Source: Bicyclus anynana (Eukaryota; Arthropoda; Insecta; Lepidoptera; Nymphalidae). From it: a stretch of 64,000 nucleotides of DNA. A program made the position numbers and the translations under genes. The DNA is taken from assembly GCF_947172395.1 (NCBI RefSeq), contig NC_069100.1, positions 7,716,109-7,780,108 on the forward strand, written 5' to 3'. The notes beneath the pieces were generated by a model, which saw only the letters and a program-made list of their open reading frames with translations, was not told where the DNA came from and ran no database searches. This document shows positions 19,575 to 30,269 of this stretch, piece by piece (the stretch's first letter is position 1; the number at the start of each line of letters is the position of its first letter).

Positions 19575-19923
19575 TGTAATGTTTGTAATATTAAGAATAC
19601 TTTTGTAACTCACTGTACACTATTATTTTGTATAAGACTTTCGTAGATGAGTGTACTTTTGGTGATAATGATGTTATTGACGATTACTAATGACTAATTA
19701 CTGCTAACTAGAGTAAAGTCCAGAGATGTTTATTTACTTTAACTAAATGATGTTGTTATTGTCGTAGCTTATAAGCTCCTCCACCCAATATTGTAGTTAG
19801 TTCCTTTCTAGTTCTTTTCGTGTATAGTAATACTTAGTACTTTCATACTATAATAAAGTATTATTACGTCGTAACGCTGCTGTTGTATTCTTCAAGACCC
19901 CTTCTGTGCACCCGAACATTACA
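19575..19923 (+). repeat. 3' LTR, 349 bp
   Basis: TGTAATG...CATTACA, identical to the 5' LTR except for a missing TTATA and one C-to-T difference at the TCAGT position. AATAAA is at 19852-19857. CTAT follows at 19924-19927. Confidence 0.97.
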
Positions 19924-20127
19924 CTATAAAAGGGCTCTACTCGGACCAAAAGCGCGTTTGAAAACCTCGTAACTTTAATTTTGAGTTTTCAACCAATTTT
20001 TATCACCATCTATACTTATAATAAATCTGTAGAGAGGTCAATTCTGTACATGAAATATATTTCCAAAATAACTATCAGGGGGTGATTAGTGATCGATACT
20101 GATGCCAAAAATGCAATCAGTAAAATT

Positions 20128-20130
<3 letters not shown>

Positions 20131-20190
<60 letters not shown>
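20131..20190 (+). repeat. (GTCT)15 microsatellite
   Basis: Fifteen perfect units against eleven in the sister Helitron, so the tract has changed length since the two copies parted. Confidence 0.95.
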
Positions 20191-20192
<2 letters not shown>

Positions 20193-20785
20193 ATGTTCTT
20201 TATAGAAACAAAAACTACTGGACGGATTTTAACGAAACTTGGTACAATTATTCTACATACTCCTGGGCAGGTTATAGTATACTTTTCATTACGCTACGAT
20301 TAATAGGAGCAGAGCAGTGAAGAGAAGTGTTGAGAAAACGGGAGAAGTTACTCAATTTTTTAAGCTTCCGTCGCGTGTACAGCCTTAATGGTTAAAGCTA
20401 CATAGAAATCATGTATGACGGAAATGTTCTTCTTAAAATTATCTATAAAAACACAACAGCATATATATGTCTATTTTTTATGGTTGACTCACAATAACAC
20501 GTGTAACTCCCGATAGCTTAGCAGTTTGGAGCTTTCTAATTATATTTGTCTACTCTTATGTTTATAACACTCATCACTCATCCCTAACTAAAAAAGTTTA
20601 CATTATTACCTATTCAATAAAAAAAGAATCATAAAAATCGGTAAAGGAACACCAAAGTTATACAAGAAATACGCTAAGCCATCGCGCGTGAATACTAATT
20701 CATGCTATATGGCTTATTTTTGTGTACCTAACGGTTGCCGCGCTCGACGCGACTCGCAGGGGTTGGGGGGGGGGAATAAATAAAG

Positions 20786-20822
20786 ATAGGGGTAGGGTAG
20801 GGTAGGGTAGGGTAGTGGTAGT
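20786..20822 (+). repeat. Short TAGGG array
   Basis: About seven TAGGG-type units. The sister element has roughly 18 at the same position. Confidence 0.85.
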
Positions 20823-20948
20823 TGAAAGTTTACAACGAATTTCACGCAGACGAAGTCGCGGGCGTCCGCTAGTTATCTAATAAAATAAACCTGAACCTGG
20901 TGTTTCTGAAAATGCTTATAAACTAAGCATAATTGAAATAAATGAATT

Positions 20949-21215
20949 TTGAAATATATGAATATAGCAGTCATGTTTCTCTTTTGCTTTTCCATCTTTC
21001 TCGTTCATCCCTTTCACAGGAACCCGGTTAAAGATTACGTACTGCTTACAGCAAATCCCTCGGCGAGATGTCTTTTGTCGTACGTCGCTCATATTACGTT
21101 GAGGAATTTAATAACGCCGGAAAGACAACGTGCCTTTATTACGGGCGCCCTCCGTAAGTCCCGTGTTCGTAAGTCTGTAAACATGGCAGAACTTGTCTTA
21201 GATACTATAAAATAG
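20949..21215 (+). other. Unrecognised 88-codon open frame, doubtful
   Basis: The N-terminus has a hydrophobic stretch (IAVMFLFCFSIFLVH) that could pass for a signal peptide, followed by a basic region. However, the start lies in the LINE tail. The GC-richer 3' half (21020-21200) may instead be a conserved noncoding element. No family is recognised and I do not regard it as an established gene. Confidence 0.15.
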
Positions 21216-21263
21216 AAAACGTACTTCTATTTGCTTACTAGTGGATTATCTATATCTATACTA

Positions 21264-21609
21264 TCTATACTTCTATACTAATATTATAAAGAGGTAAAGT
21301 TTGTACGTTTGTCACATTTTTTAAATGGTGGGATAGGGGTAGGAAAGGGATAGGGTACGGGGAGGGTAGGGGTAGGATGGGGGTAGGGTGTAGGTAAGGT
21401 AGGGGTAGGGTAGGGCTAGGTTTGGGGTAGGGTAGGGGTAGGGTGGGGGTAGGGGTAGGGTAGGGTACGGGTAGGGTAGATGTAGGGGTTGGGTAGGGGT
21501 AGGTTTGGGGTAGGGTGGGGGTAGGGGTAGGGTAGGGGTAGGGTAGGGTAGGGGTAATAGTAAAGTTGACCTTGAAATTTACGCGGACGAAGTCGCGGGC
21601 GTCCGCTAG
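21264..21609 (+). mobile_element. Helitron-like element dominated by a G-rich array
   Basis: The 5' end is TCTATACTTCTATACTAATA (the start is ambiguous between 21264 and 21272) with ATTATAAAGAGGTAAAGTTTGT; the 3' end is GTCGCGGGCGTCCGCTAG then T. GCGGACG/CGTCCGC form the terminal stem. Most of the interior is the TAGGG array. Confidence 0.82.
21331..21558 (+). repeat. Long TAGGG/TAGGGG/TTTGGGG array
   Basis: About 228 bp of imperfect 5-8-base units including TAGGTTTGGGG variants. The minus strand gives a Pro/Thr/Tyr-rich 149-codon frame (PYPTPTPTLP) that is only the array translated. Confidence 0.92.
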
Positions 21610-22688
21610 TATAAAATAAAACACCAAAAAAAAATTGTTTGTCTGTAAAGTCAGTTTACTGACGATAGTTAAACGTGACAACGTTATAAGAAAATACTGA
21701 TGGAATGGTTGCATTTTTCAAAAGAAAATGTTCGTTTTTTTAAAATACTGTTTAATTATCTTCATAAACCAGAATATACTTTATTTCTTAAAAAAAAGGT
21801 GGCAACCCTAGAACGAGGTAACGACGTATGACGTCATCTTTTTTCTAGTGTACAGCCGGCTTCATCGAACTTTATGACGTTGTCACGTCAAAAATTAAGT
21901 ATCAAAAATGGCTTGCCTTTCTGATATGAAAAGCTTTATAAAAATATATTAAAATTTTCATTTACCAACAAGCAAACAAGACACAAACAAACAAGAAAAC
22001 GAACAAACAAGCAACATAAGTCTACAAAAAAATGTTATGAAACTGGTCGGACTGTATGGTCAACGAACGGAAAATCTTTGCTTGTAGCAACAAAGTTGGG
22101 GACAAATAAAAGATGTCGTAAAACGTTATAGCGAACTTTTTTTGATAAAGAAATGATTTCATCATTATAGTAGAATAATCAAGATTTTGGCTGGCTCATT
22201 TTTTGCGCAAAGGATCAGTCTGGCTGTCCAGCGCGGAAATGCAGCCTTGTATAATTATTAGGATAAGTTAGCTTAAGATCCTTATTGTATTCTTTGTCAA
22301 TAAAAAAAATAAAATAAAAAAGAAAACGACAAACGAAAAAAAAAATATTCTAATAAGTAAATGGAGGGGTGGCTAGGGTAGGCCGAGGCCGGGGATTGGC
22401 ATACCCTTTTACTGAATTCACGTACAGTATGGTTGATATGTAGATAGATTGGGCAAAAACACGCCAGCACAATAACTCCGCGTTAAGTGCTAACACAAGA
22501 GCACTCCGCGTAAAACACAATCGCGAAGGTGTAAACTGTAAAGCTACTTTGCGGCGCACAACTTAAATGACACAGTGGAGTGCACTAACTTGGTATTTCA
22601 ACGTAAAACAAGGCAAATTGCACAACGCCTTTGAGAAATATTCGCATTTCGCACATGAATATGCATTTCGGTTTTAAATGATGCACAT
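21610..22688. other. Intergenic, low-complexity patches
   Basis: 21960-22015 is rich in CAAA and CAAG units. 22264-22350 has a tail-like AATAAAATAAA stretch that may end an old LINE. 22370-22400 is a short GC-rich patch. No gene is seen. Confidence 0.45.
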
Positions 22689-22775
22689 TTTGCGGCCCCA
22701 CCTTTCGCTACCCGAAAGGAGGTAATGGTTGCAGGCAAAAAAGGCGGCTACCTCATCCTGGTTGCCGCCTCTTTG
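22689..22775. other. Two adjacent GC-rich hairpins
   Basis: CCTTTCG (22701-22707) pairs with CGAAAGG (22713-22719). AGGCGGCTACC (22742-22752) pairs with GGTTGCCGCCT (22760-22770), one mismatch, loop TCATCCT, followed by CTTT. Both sides carry related AT-rich strings (GAATATGCATTT, TAAATGATG). Function unknown. Confidence 0.6.
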
Positions 22776-22984
22776 TAAATGATGAATATGCATTTTGTTA
22801 TAAGTTTTGCACGTTTGAGTTTATTCATGGTTAGAGATTACGAGTATGGTCCGGAATACATAGATGCAGTTCCTTACTTTGTATGATATGTTTAACTCTA
22901 TGTTACTCTATGTTAAATAAAATCCAAAGAATTTTAACACTCATAGTTGTCAATATTACTTACTAAAATCATTTTTATCATAAA

Positions 22985-23207
22985 CTAGCGGACTCCCGCG
23001 ACTTCGTCCGCGTGAAACTCGATGTAAACTTTCAACTACCCCTACCCTACCCTACCCCTACCCCCTACCCCTACCCTACCTCTACCTATCCCTGAATTTT
23101 CTTTGCCATAAACCTCACGGAGCCCCGAGACCTTTCCAATGAATGCAAAACCGTGGAGTTATAACGTCAGGAAGGAAAACCCGACTTATTTTTATATAGT
23201 AGATAGA
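22985..23207 (-). mobile_element. Helitron-like element with TAGGG array
   Basis: In minus orientation it ends at CTAG (22985-22988, plus strand CTAGCGGACTCCCGCGAC) and starts TCTATCTACTATATAAAA near 23207. Flanks are A and T. It contains CCCTA repeats at 23038-23090, the reverse of the arrays above. Confidence 0.82.
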
Positions 23208-23705
23208 TAATCTAACGTAATCCAACGCTGACGCTAGGTGAGCCAAACGGACTTGTTGTCCCGTTGATTAATGAATATGAACGAGCTTATGATTAAGGGC
23301 CCCGTGTGTATTCGAAACGAGTACATTTCACTATTATGGCTAACACGATAGTTTAACTTGTAAAACAAGCATTGTTTAAGTGGCGGCAACGTATATGCTA
23401 CACTGTGTAGTTATTTGTTTTCCCATTTCATTCATCTCAAATTACTCCATTGAAATGTTTATCGTATATTTCGCAAATAAGCGAATTTCCTTTGAAATGT
23501 GCGCCGTTGCCGGGTTTGTTCACGTAATTTACAAACAACGCCCGACACGTAAGTGGGTGTATGTAAACAGGATCGACGGAATTTTGGCAAATCACGGTAT
23601 TTAGTGTTTTTGAAATGAACACACATTACTTCGAGATTTTACTCTTGTGGCCCGTTCGAATGCGTTTTGTGAAGTGCTGACGTCATTCATTGATTTTATT
23701 TATTA
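23208..23705. other. Repeat-poor unique sequence
   Basis: No repeat relative. It is GC-richer than average, with strings such as GGCCCCGTGTGTATTCG and GTGCGCCGTTGCCGGG. Overlapping frames on both strands (23380-23622) lack any domain. A conserved noncoding element is possible. Confidence 0.35.
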
Positions 23706-23922
23706 CTAGCGGACGCCCGCGACTTCGTCCGCGTGAAATTTAGATTTTCACAAATCCCGCGGGAACCATGGTTTTTCCGGGATGAAAAGTAGCCTGTGTT
23801 AATCCAGAGTAAAATCTGTTTCCATTCCAAATTTCAGGCAAATCTATTATTCAGTAGCCGCAGCGTAAAGGAGGAACAAACATATTTACACACAAACTTT
23901 CGCCTTTATAATATTAGTGTGA
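23706..23922 (-). mobile_element. Helitron-like element, 217 bp
   Basis: Plus strand CTAGCGGACGCCCGCGACTT at the left is its 3' end; the 5' end is TCACACTAATATTATAAAGG on the minus strand near 23922. Its A and T flanks fit. The end AATATTAGTGTGATGTGA is partly duplicated at 23932-23952. Confidence 0.85.
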
Positions 23923-24016
23923 TGTGATGTGATAATATTAGTGTGATGTGATATATTTTTTTATTTACCAGTGGCAATCATTGTAACCATTGGCTATTGA
24001 GGCTTGTCTTGATTAC

Positions 24017-24255
24017 AAGTATCATCATCATTATCAGCCGATAGACGTCCACTGCTGGACATTGCTCTCTTGCATGAACCAAGCACAATGGTCTCGAGCC
24101 GCCAGCATCCAGCGGCTTCCTACAACCCGCTTGATGTCCTCGGTCCACCTAGTGGGGGGTCGACCAACACTGCGCTTTCCGGTGCGGGGTCGCCATTTCA
24201 GCACCTAAGGACCGCAACGTCCATAGGCTCGACATCGGATTACTTAACTTCGCTA
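24017..24255 (-). mobile_element. RTE-like retrotransposon 3' end
   Basis: (ATC)n tail, CAGCCGATAGACGTCCACTG, then the coding end with CTCGAGCCGCCAGCATCCAG and GTGGGGGGTCGACCAACA. Truncated 5' near the CATCGG motif. Confidence 0.82.
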
Positions 24256-24738
24256 ATCTATGAGCTTTGGAGATTGTTGTTTTGTTATGGTTCTGGGAAT
24301 TTATTCTACTCTTTTCTATTTATTTCTATTCATCAATCAACTATCTATCATTCTATTCATCGGTCAATTTAATGCAGTGAAATACGCTGGCAAAGTTACA
24401 GATAGATTTAAGTTGAGTAGCATTTCAGTATATTCTGCTATACCGGTAGTGCTTCTAACAGACAGTGTCATCTTCAAGCGCTCGTAACATTAACTTCATT
24501 GATATAATAAACGAATTTGTATTTCAAAGATACAATTGCGAAGAGAGCAATAAAAAAAATTATCAAAGCAAATGTGGAAAAGGAAGGGTGAATATGAAGA
24601 TAAAGGAATTTAATAATTTCGCGTTGAGTCGTTGTTTCTTTAGTATGTACTTGGTTTTACCACCTTTTCGTCGTTTTGATATCCTGTGAAAGAAAGAAAG
24701 AAAGAATAAGGAAGAAAAGATCCTTACTTACTTTTAAG
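24256..24738. other. Intergenic, (GAAA)n tract
   Basis: AT-rich with a short GAAA microsatellite at about 24688-24708. Open frames of 74-75 codons show no protein features. Confidence 0.45.
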
Positions 24739-24926
24739 TGTGATGTGTGGGTCTTTCCAGCCTGTGATGACGGGGCGGGGGTACAGGCCTCGAGGCTTCG
24801 TCTCCTTGCCCGGGTGCGTCGCGGGGGACCTTTCTCCCCCGGTTGTCTCTTCCAACCCCTCCCGGGGTGGAGGCCATTTGGCCTAGTGGTCGAATCGAAT
24901 TAAAGTAGATAATGTCACACATCACA
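24739..24926. mobile_element. MITE candidate with GC-rich interior
   Basis: TGTGATGTGTG at 24739-24749 is matched by CACACATCACA at 24916-24926, an 11-bp inverted pair. The inside is unusually GC-rich (GCGTCGCGGGGGACC, CCCCTCCCGGGGTGG) and ends with a tRNA-like TTGGCCTAGTGGTCG. No transposase. Target duplication not determined. Confidence 0.5.
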
Positions 24927-26443
24927 ATATAAAATTATTATTAAAATATAATGGATAGGTGGCGCAACTGTCCACTCAAACAGTGGAAGCAGAAAATATA
25001 TCCAATATTATTATACGATATTTTTATCCGACAAACATTATCGCTAGACTGCGATCTCACTTGGTGTTAAATGATAGCACGTTTATACGGAAGTGGGTTT
25101 TATTTTTTCGGCACACGCCATTAAATAATTTCTTCGAAATGCTTCGATGCTGTATCGTGGCACATTGCACTTATAAGACGTGTTTCTAGTGTTCTTAGCA
25201 AACGTGCGTGCTAGGTTGTCCTAGGGTTAGGATCGACGGCGTACCACGAGATATCTCGAGAAATATTTCTCTCTTTCGTCCTTTCGCATATTTTCGATTT
25301 CGGTCGACAATATGTTTTTCTTTCGTCTCGAGATACATACATATGTACGTAGATACATATATACACATTAATATACCCAGGCTATTAAGATTCGTCTGTT
25401 TGTTTCGCCATCTAATAGAAATGAAAACATTTCGTATGCTCAAAGCAAAGGTATTTCATTTATTGAAACAAAAACCCATTATAGCTTGATCTCAGTCTAG
25501 AACCCAGGGCTTCATGATCCGTAGTACAAAACGTTAACTACTGGATCAATGTAAAATAAACGTGGCAGTTGGAAATATGTAGCCTACTGTAAACTTTTCC
25601 AAAAGTTGCATTCAAATAGTCCATGATATTGCGTCAGCTCAGCCGCTTATTGTTTCACTTGTGAAAATATTCGTATTCCATTTTACTATTTTAATACCTA
25701 CTGTTTGCTCTCCGAGAACGCGGCTTAGTAACGCTGTTTATTAATCATACAGTTGTGAACGCACGTGAATGTCACACAGTCACATTAGATTGTAGTCTAA
25801 ATAGTTCAACAAATTAGAGTTCAATGGGTTTAGCTTTCGTTAATAAACATGTTATATAATCAGCTACATGTGAGCGACCGCGTTACTTTTTGGGTGAATA
25901 ATAAATGAGCAAACATATTGGGATACAAGATACTATGAATGTTAATTTCATCTAAATCCGTCAGTTGCTTTTCGTAATAGAACATTTATCAAACAAATAT
26001 TATATGTATCTACTTTCCTTTTAATGATAAAATTAAACGAGTAATTTATAAGCATATTAGTCAAAATTACTTACAAAATGATTGGGTTTCTTACTGATAG
26101 ACGTTCATGTAATATGATAGCCGTAGTACCAAACTGTATGGTTGGTAAACGACTTAACGCCGAATGTCACTCATATGAATGCAGCCAAGGAATATTTCGC
26201 GGCGGCGGAAGACAATACGCTTTCATTGTTCTTTCTTTCTTTCATTTTTATTCCAATGTCTTAAGCCGGATGTGTGAGAGATGAACGTTGTCATTGAAAA
26301 TGTGAAAGTTTGTAAATCTTAAATCAAGATACTTTTATGCATACCTAAATTTATCTTTAACTACACTATAAAACTGTCTTGTTGGTCCGATGCTGCTTAT
26401 TTGTGCTTTGGATCAATAGGGTCCAGGTTTCGAGTCTTGGGTT
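24927..26443. other. Intergenic with a decayed minus-strand SINE head
   Basis: 25497-25555 on the minus strand reads GATCCAGTAGTTAACG...CTGGGTTCTAG, a tRNA-like A box and B box. 25248-25259 is a perfect palindrome CGAGATATCTCG. Everything else is unassigned. Confidence 0.4.
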
Positions 26444-26700
26444 CATCACTATCATCATCATGCGGATGGACGTCGACTGTTGGACATAAGCCTCTCGTAT
26501 CCAAACAACACGGTCCCGAGCCGCCAGCATTCAGCGGCTCCCTGCAATCCGCTTGAAGTCCTCGGTCCATCTTGTGGGGGGTCGACCAACACTGCGCTTT
26601 TCGGTGAGGAGTCGCAATTCCAGCAACTTGGGACCCCAACGACCATTGGCTCTTCGAACTATGTGCCATGCCCATTGCCACTTCGTCGGTGTAATAAACC
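26444..26700 (-). mobile_element. RTE-like retrotransposon 3' end
   Basis: (ATC)n then GCGGATGGACGTCGACTG and the coding end to CATTGCCACTTCGTCGG. The minus strand still shows WAWHIVRRANGRWGPK-type and RPPTRWTEDFKRIAGSR motifs, which identify the RTE-type C-terminus, though in broken frames. Confidence 0.85.
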
Positions 26701-27344
26701 TTTCTCTTGAATCACTACCTACGAGTTTGTACATACATTACTAGATCATGTACAAATAAGTTTAGCTCCAGTGAAGGTATTTTCAGCCAACATAAATCTA
26801 ATCTAAGTGCCCTGTTGAATAATTAACAACATCTTAGTTTATTTCCAGCACCTGACCTTTGTCTTCCCACTTCTAATGTTTATTTTTAGCGTTTAGTTCC
26901 GAAGAACTCTTTTCATCGATTAACACTAAAGGATGCCTATATCTATTAGTGAAATGGAAATCTAATTATCCCTGGAAGCAAATATTGAATTAGTAAAAAA
27001 ATCTGGTAACAACGTAACTCGGAGTTCGGCTTAGAGAGCCGTAAAGGGTGTTATGACCTGAGTCAGGGCGCCCCCGGGATCGTGAGTTAAAAAAAAAACC
27101 ACGTCCGAGTGGCGACAGATATCGTCTTCGCCGGCGAAGACGCTGTGTAGCTTGTATTGGTGTTGCCTGGGAAGCATTGTTGGTCGTTGTGTCATCGTCA
27201 GGATTGTAAATATATATAAACTGCTTGTAGTGAATAGTAGTCAGGGCCATCTTCACCACCTTCTGTTAAGTGTCAGTCATTTATTTATTGTTTAAGCAAT
27301 ACCATAAAGTTTACATTGTATAATGTCAAGTGAGTAGGGGCACC
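26701..27344. other. Intergenic, no gene seen
   Basis: 27020-27200 is moderately GC-rich (TCAGGGCGCCCCCGGGATCG) and may be part of an unrecognised repeat; a minus-strand 89-codon frame here has no domain. Confidence 0.35.
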
Positions 27345-28320
27345 GATTTTTAACCGACTTCAAAAAGGAGGAGGTTCTCAATTCGGTCGGTATTTTTTTT
27401 TTTTTTTTTTTATGTATGTACACCGATTACTCAAAGACGCCTGAACCGATTTCAAAAATTCTTTTTTTGTTTGAAACGGTATAGTCCCCATTTGGTCCCA
27501 TTGCCATCATGTCAAGATCTGATGATGGAATCCTGGAGAAATTGAGGGGAACTTTCGAAAATTATATGGGTGTCTACTGTGTTCGTAAACTTTTCCATTT
27601 AGTACTTTTAAGCACTACAATTTCATGAAGGTTTAAAATCGATCTGATGATGGAGCCATAAAACACACGAGGGAACTCCTCGGCGTTTTACAGCAGTTAC
27701 CTTGTGTTTGGGCTTGATTAATTTGTATTAATGAGAACTTTCCACATAGATAGGTTGTGACTGTCATTTAGGGGTCTGATGATGAAGACCAAGGTCAATT
27801 AAAGGAACTCCTTAACAGTTTACAGTAACTACCTTGTGTTTGGACTTGATTAATTCGTATTGCTGAGAACTTTCTACTTAGATGGGTTGTGACTGTCATT
27901 AGGGGTCTGATGTATTCGTTTCAGATGAAATTTTACACTAAAAATGGAAAAATAATAAAAATTTTAATAAAAAAATACAAACGACTTCAAAACCTAAAAA
28001 CGTACCCACTAAACTAAAAAGCGAAAAATAACATCATAATATGTTCTACCTGCTGATCAGTATGAAGGCTGTGCTTAGCCGGTGTTGTCTTAATTTAAGC
28101 CATTTCTGACAGGACCACATGAAACTGTCTGCAAAATGTAAATCTGTAAGATATTCTCACATGGCTTGAATTAATACATCACCGGCTTAGCACCGCCTTC
28201 ATACTGATCAGCAGGTGGAACATATTATGATGTTATTTTTCGCTTTTTAGTTTAGTGGGTACGTTTTTAGGTTTTGAAGTCGGTTGTATTTTTTTATTAA
28301 AAATTTTTATTATATTTTTG
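27345..28320. mobile_element. Non-autonomous foldback element (AACCGACTTC family)
   Basis: It starts with TTAACCGACTTCAAAAAGG, a common lepidopteran repeat start. A T-run, diverged internal repeats around TCTGATGATG and CCTTGTGTTTGG (27630-27920), and the inverted repeat at 27951-28314 follow. It ends with GAAGTCGGTTGTA. No protein. A fragment with the same start lies at 28786. Confidence 0.65.
27951..28314. repeat. Inverted repeat, ~152-bp arms
   Basis: 27951-28102 is the reverse complement of 28163-28314 with about ten differences; the loop is 60 bases. Shared landmarks are CTGCTGATCAGTATGAAGG and ACGTACCCACTAAACTAAAA with their complements. A transcript would fold into a long near-perfect duplex. 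Confidence 0.93.
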
Positions 28321-29900
28321 ATTGTCTGTATCGTTCATTCTTTAACCGCGTGGTAGCACTTCTTGTCTAGATAGTCCTTTAATTTTTGATGAACAACATA
28401 TCCTTTTTTCGTTTCGGATATGGTGCGCCAGATTATATATATAGACATATCATATGCATTATTAATTTCGAAAAAGGAGGAACAAGTCTAAACGCAAGTT
28501 TTGTCACTTTCTTGATTTAATGTCAAATGATAGACGCAAATGAATAAGCTATCCGACATTTATCAGATGGTGAAACTGGCCCTTAGTCAAACTGTACCCA
28601 AGCGTTAGATAAAGGCACGCCGTAACTAGGTTTAAGTGAAATATTAAACACTTTAAATGTATTTCACCCGATTAACCTCTGACTAGAGGCGTTAAGATTT
28701 ATTATTATCGTCTCAGAGCACCTTACGTGGGAATTTATCGCCTGAATTTTAGCTTCCTTGTTACGAATTATTTAGTTTCTATTTCTAACCGACTTCAAAA
28801 TAGGAGGTTCAGTTTTTAGATCCATATGCACACACACAGTGTAAAACAAACTTCAGTAGCGCTCTTCTGTTATGATCTTTTTATAACTTGACTGAGTAAG
28901 TTTCAAATTCGTCTGTATATCTCTTTGTCTGACACGATACTTTAGACAGAGTTAAATAGAAACGACTTCGTAACTGTAGAATTATAAAATCATTCTTAAA
29001 TAATACCCATTAAATTAAAGGTTTTGTAACCAGCTTTTTGAGATTTAATTATGTGGATTGGCACGCAGATTGAAATTCAAATAAATTTTATTCGAACGCG
29101 AACGCGAAATATTTTAATTTCAAATTTAGTCAATGTTTTGTTTTTGTGAAATTGTGATAATTTTAGGGTCAGGGATAAACTGAAAAATCGTAAAGTTTTT
29201 TTATATGAGTTCCTATAATCCCATATCTGAAAAAATCGAATTCAAATCAGTCTGTGAACATAAACACAGATATAGTTACTAAGTCAAATACTCGTATCTC
29301 TGTAAGCTATTTTTAAGTTGATACTGATGCCCATTTCAATTGTCTATGTCTATGGTTGATTAATCTGTTTGAAACAATACAGCGCCAAATTGGCAGCTGT
29401 AAACCAATCGAAGCGTCGCAAACAATTATGAATACAGAAATGCCGACAATATTTACCAAACCACTTACATTGTACGCGTTATTATTGTCTGAACAAATTA
29501 AGTCCTCGACGGAATATTGGAATAACGATTTCACCATCCAAAGACGTCCTGAAGGGCGCTCGAGATCTCCTCACAGTCGAGAGGTCCTTGCGGTAGAGGG
29601 GGACAGGAATACTTCAGTACAGATGGCAGAGAGGGAGAGGAAGATGGAAAAAACTTGGTCACGAAAAAGATCGATCTTGGTTGATGGATTTTTTGTGCTA
29701 CATGTCATAAAAGGGAACATTCTAAACATTTGTGTTATATTGTTGTGCCAAACATGGCAGAGTGGTGGTTGATGCTTCTACTACTTGAGGGTCGATATTC
29801 AATTGCCGAGGTGGTTGAAGAATCAGACATAGCGCTTACTAAGGCATTGTGATGTACTTATGGCAGAATTTTCAAATAAAGGTTCTATTTTTGTGTATTG
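28321..29900. other. Intergenic, one repeat fragment, one unplaced frame
   Basis: 28786-28820 (AACCGACTTCAAAATAGGAG) is a fragment of the element above. 29520-29660 is GC-richer and lies in a 138-codon frame (29356-29772) of no known family. No splice-bounded exon could be argued. Confidence 0.4.
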
Positions 29901-30198
29901 CTATTTCACAGTTGCAAATATCCGTTCATATTTGTTTAACAATACCAATATGGTTTCAATTAATATAACAGATTGCTTATTCGTCAGACGAATTAATCCT
30001 AAGCTCTCTTAGGATTAATAAAAAACTCACTTGATGTTAATTGACTATACTATTTCACAGTTGCAAATACCCGTTCATATTTGTTTAATAATATTAATAT
30101 GGTTTCAATTAATATAACAGATTGCTTATTGGTCAGACGAAATAATCCTAAGCTCTCTTAGGATTAATAAAAAACTCACTTGATGTTAATTGACTATA
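29901..30198. repeat. Two-copy tandem duplication, 149-bp unit
   Basis: CTATTTCACAGTTGCAAATA starts at 29901 and again at 30050. Both copies run through TCTCTTAGGATTAATAAAAA to TTGACTATAC with only about eight differences. A rather recent duplication; no coding content. Confidence 0.93.
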
Positions 30199-30269
30199 CG
30201 GTTCAAGATACATTTTTCTCCCCAAACACACACTTGGTTTCTAAGAGGTATCATCCGGACCGGACATCT

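Larger units (their letters stand above)
11854..19923 (+). mobile_element. Complete Ty3/gypsy LTR retrotransposon with env remnant
   Basis: The 8,070-bp element has, in order: LTR, tRNA primer binding site, long leader, gag, pol, an env-like frame, polypurine tract and LTR, with a CTAT duplication outside. Pol order is protease, RT, RNase H, integrase, which is the gypsy order. The LTRs differ by one substitution and one 5-bp indel, so the insertion is recent. Gag-pol is strongly A-rich. The integrase is split by a one-base frame change and env lacks its N-terminal part, so the copy is probably non-autonomous. The clade is uncertain: env points to errantivirus-like relatives, but the LTR ends are TG..CA. 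Confidence 0.96.
20009..20872 (+). mobile_element. Helitron-like element, 864 bp
   Basis: Start TCTATACTTATAATAAA, end CGTCCGCTAG, A on the left and T on the right. It is nearly identical to 9249-10160 outside its two arrays. The terminal hairpin is GCGTCCGC with a partner in the ACGCAGACGAAG region, one base changed. Non-autonomous; its 72-codon frame is an artefact of the GTCT tract. Confidence 0.88.
19924..20960 (+). mobile_element. LINE 3' end carrying the gypsy and Helitron insertions
   Basis: 19924-20008 plus 20873-20960 form one LINE 3' UTR. GGCTCT..GGACC, GCGCGTTTGAAA..CTCGTAACTTTAATTTT, TATCACCATTATCT and TGAAATAAATGAATTTTGA occur in the same order at 36385-36555. The ending (repeated TTTTGA) is typical of a LINE tail. 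The Helitron at 20009-20872 splits it, and the gypsy element lies just upstream. Confidence 0.8.

Noticed and set aside
20949..21215. Small secreted protein gene
   Set aside because: The N-terminus overlaps a LINE tail and no relative is known; listed only as a doubtful frame.
21331..21558. Possible internal telomere
   Set aside because: Insect telomeres are TTAGG. The unit here is TAGGG or TAGGGG and lies within Helitron ends, so a transposon-borne array explains it.
21265..21714. 149-codon minus-strand Pro/Thr/Tyr-rich frame
   Set aside because: A translation of the TAGGG array; low complexity only.
29356..29772. 138-codon frame as a host gene
   Set aside because: Longest frame outside the retroelement, but with no recognised domain, no homologue I recall, no clear splice signals and mixed composition. 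Not supported as a gene.
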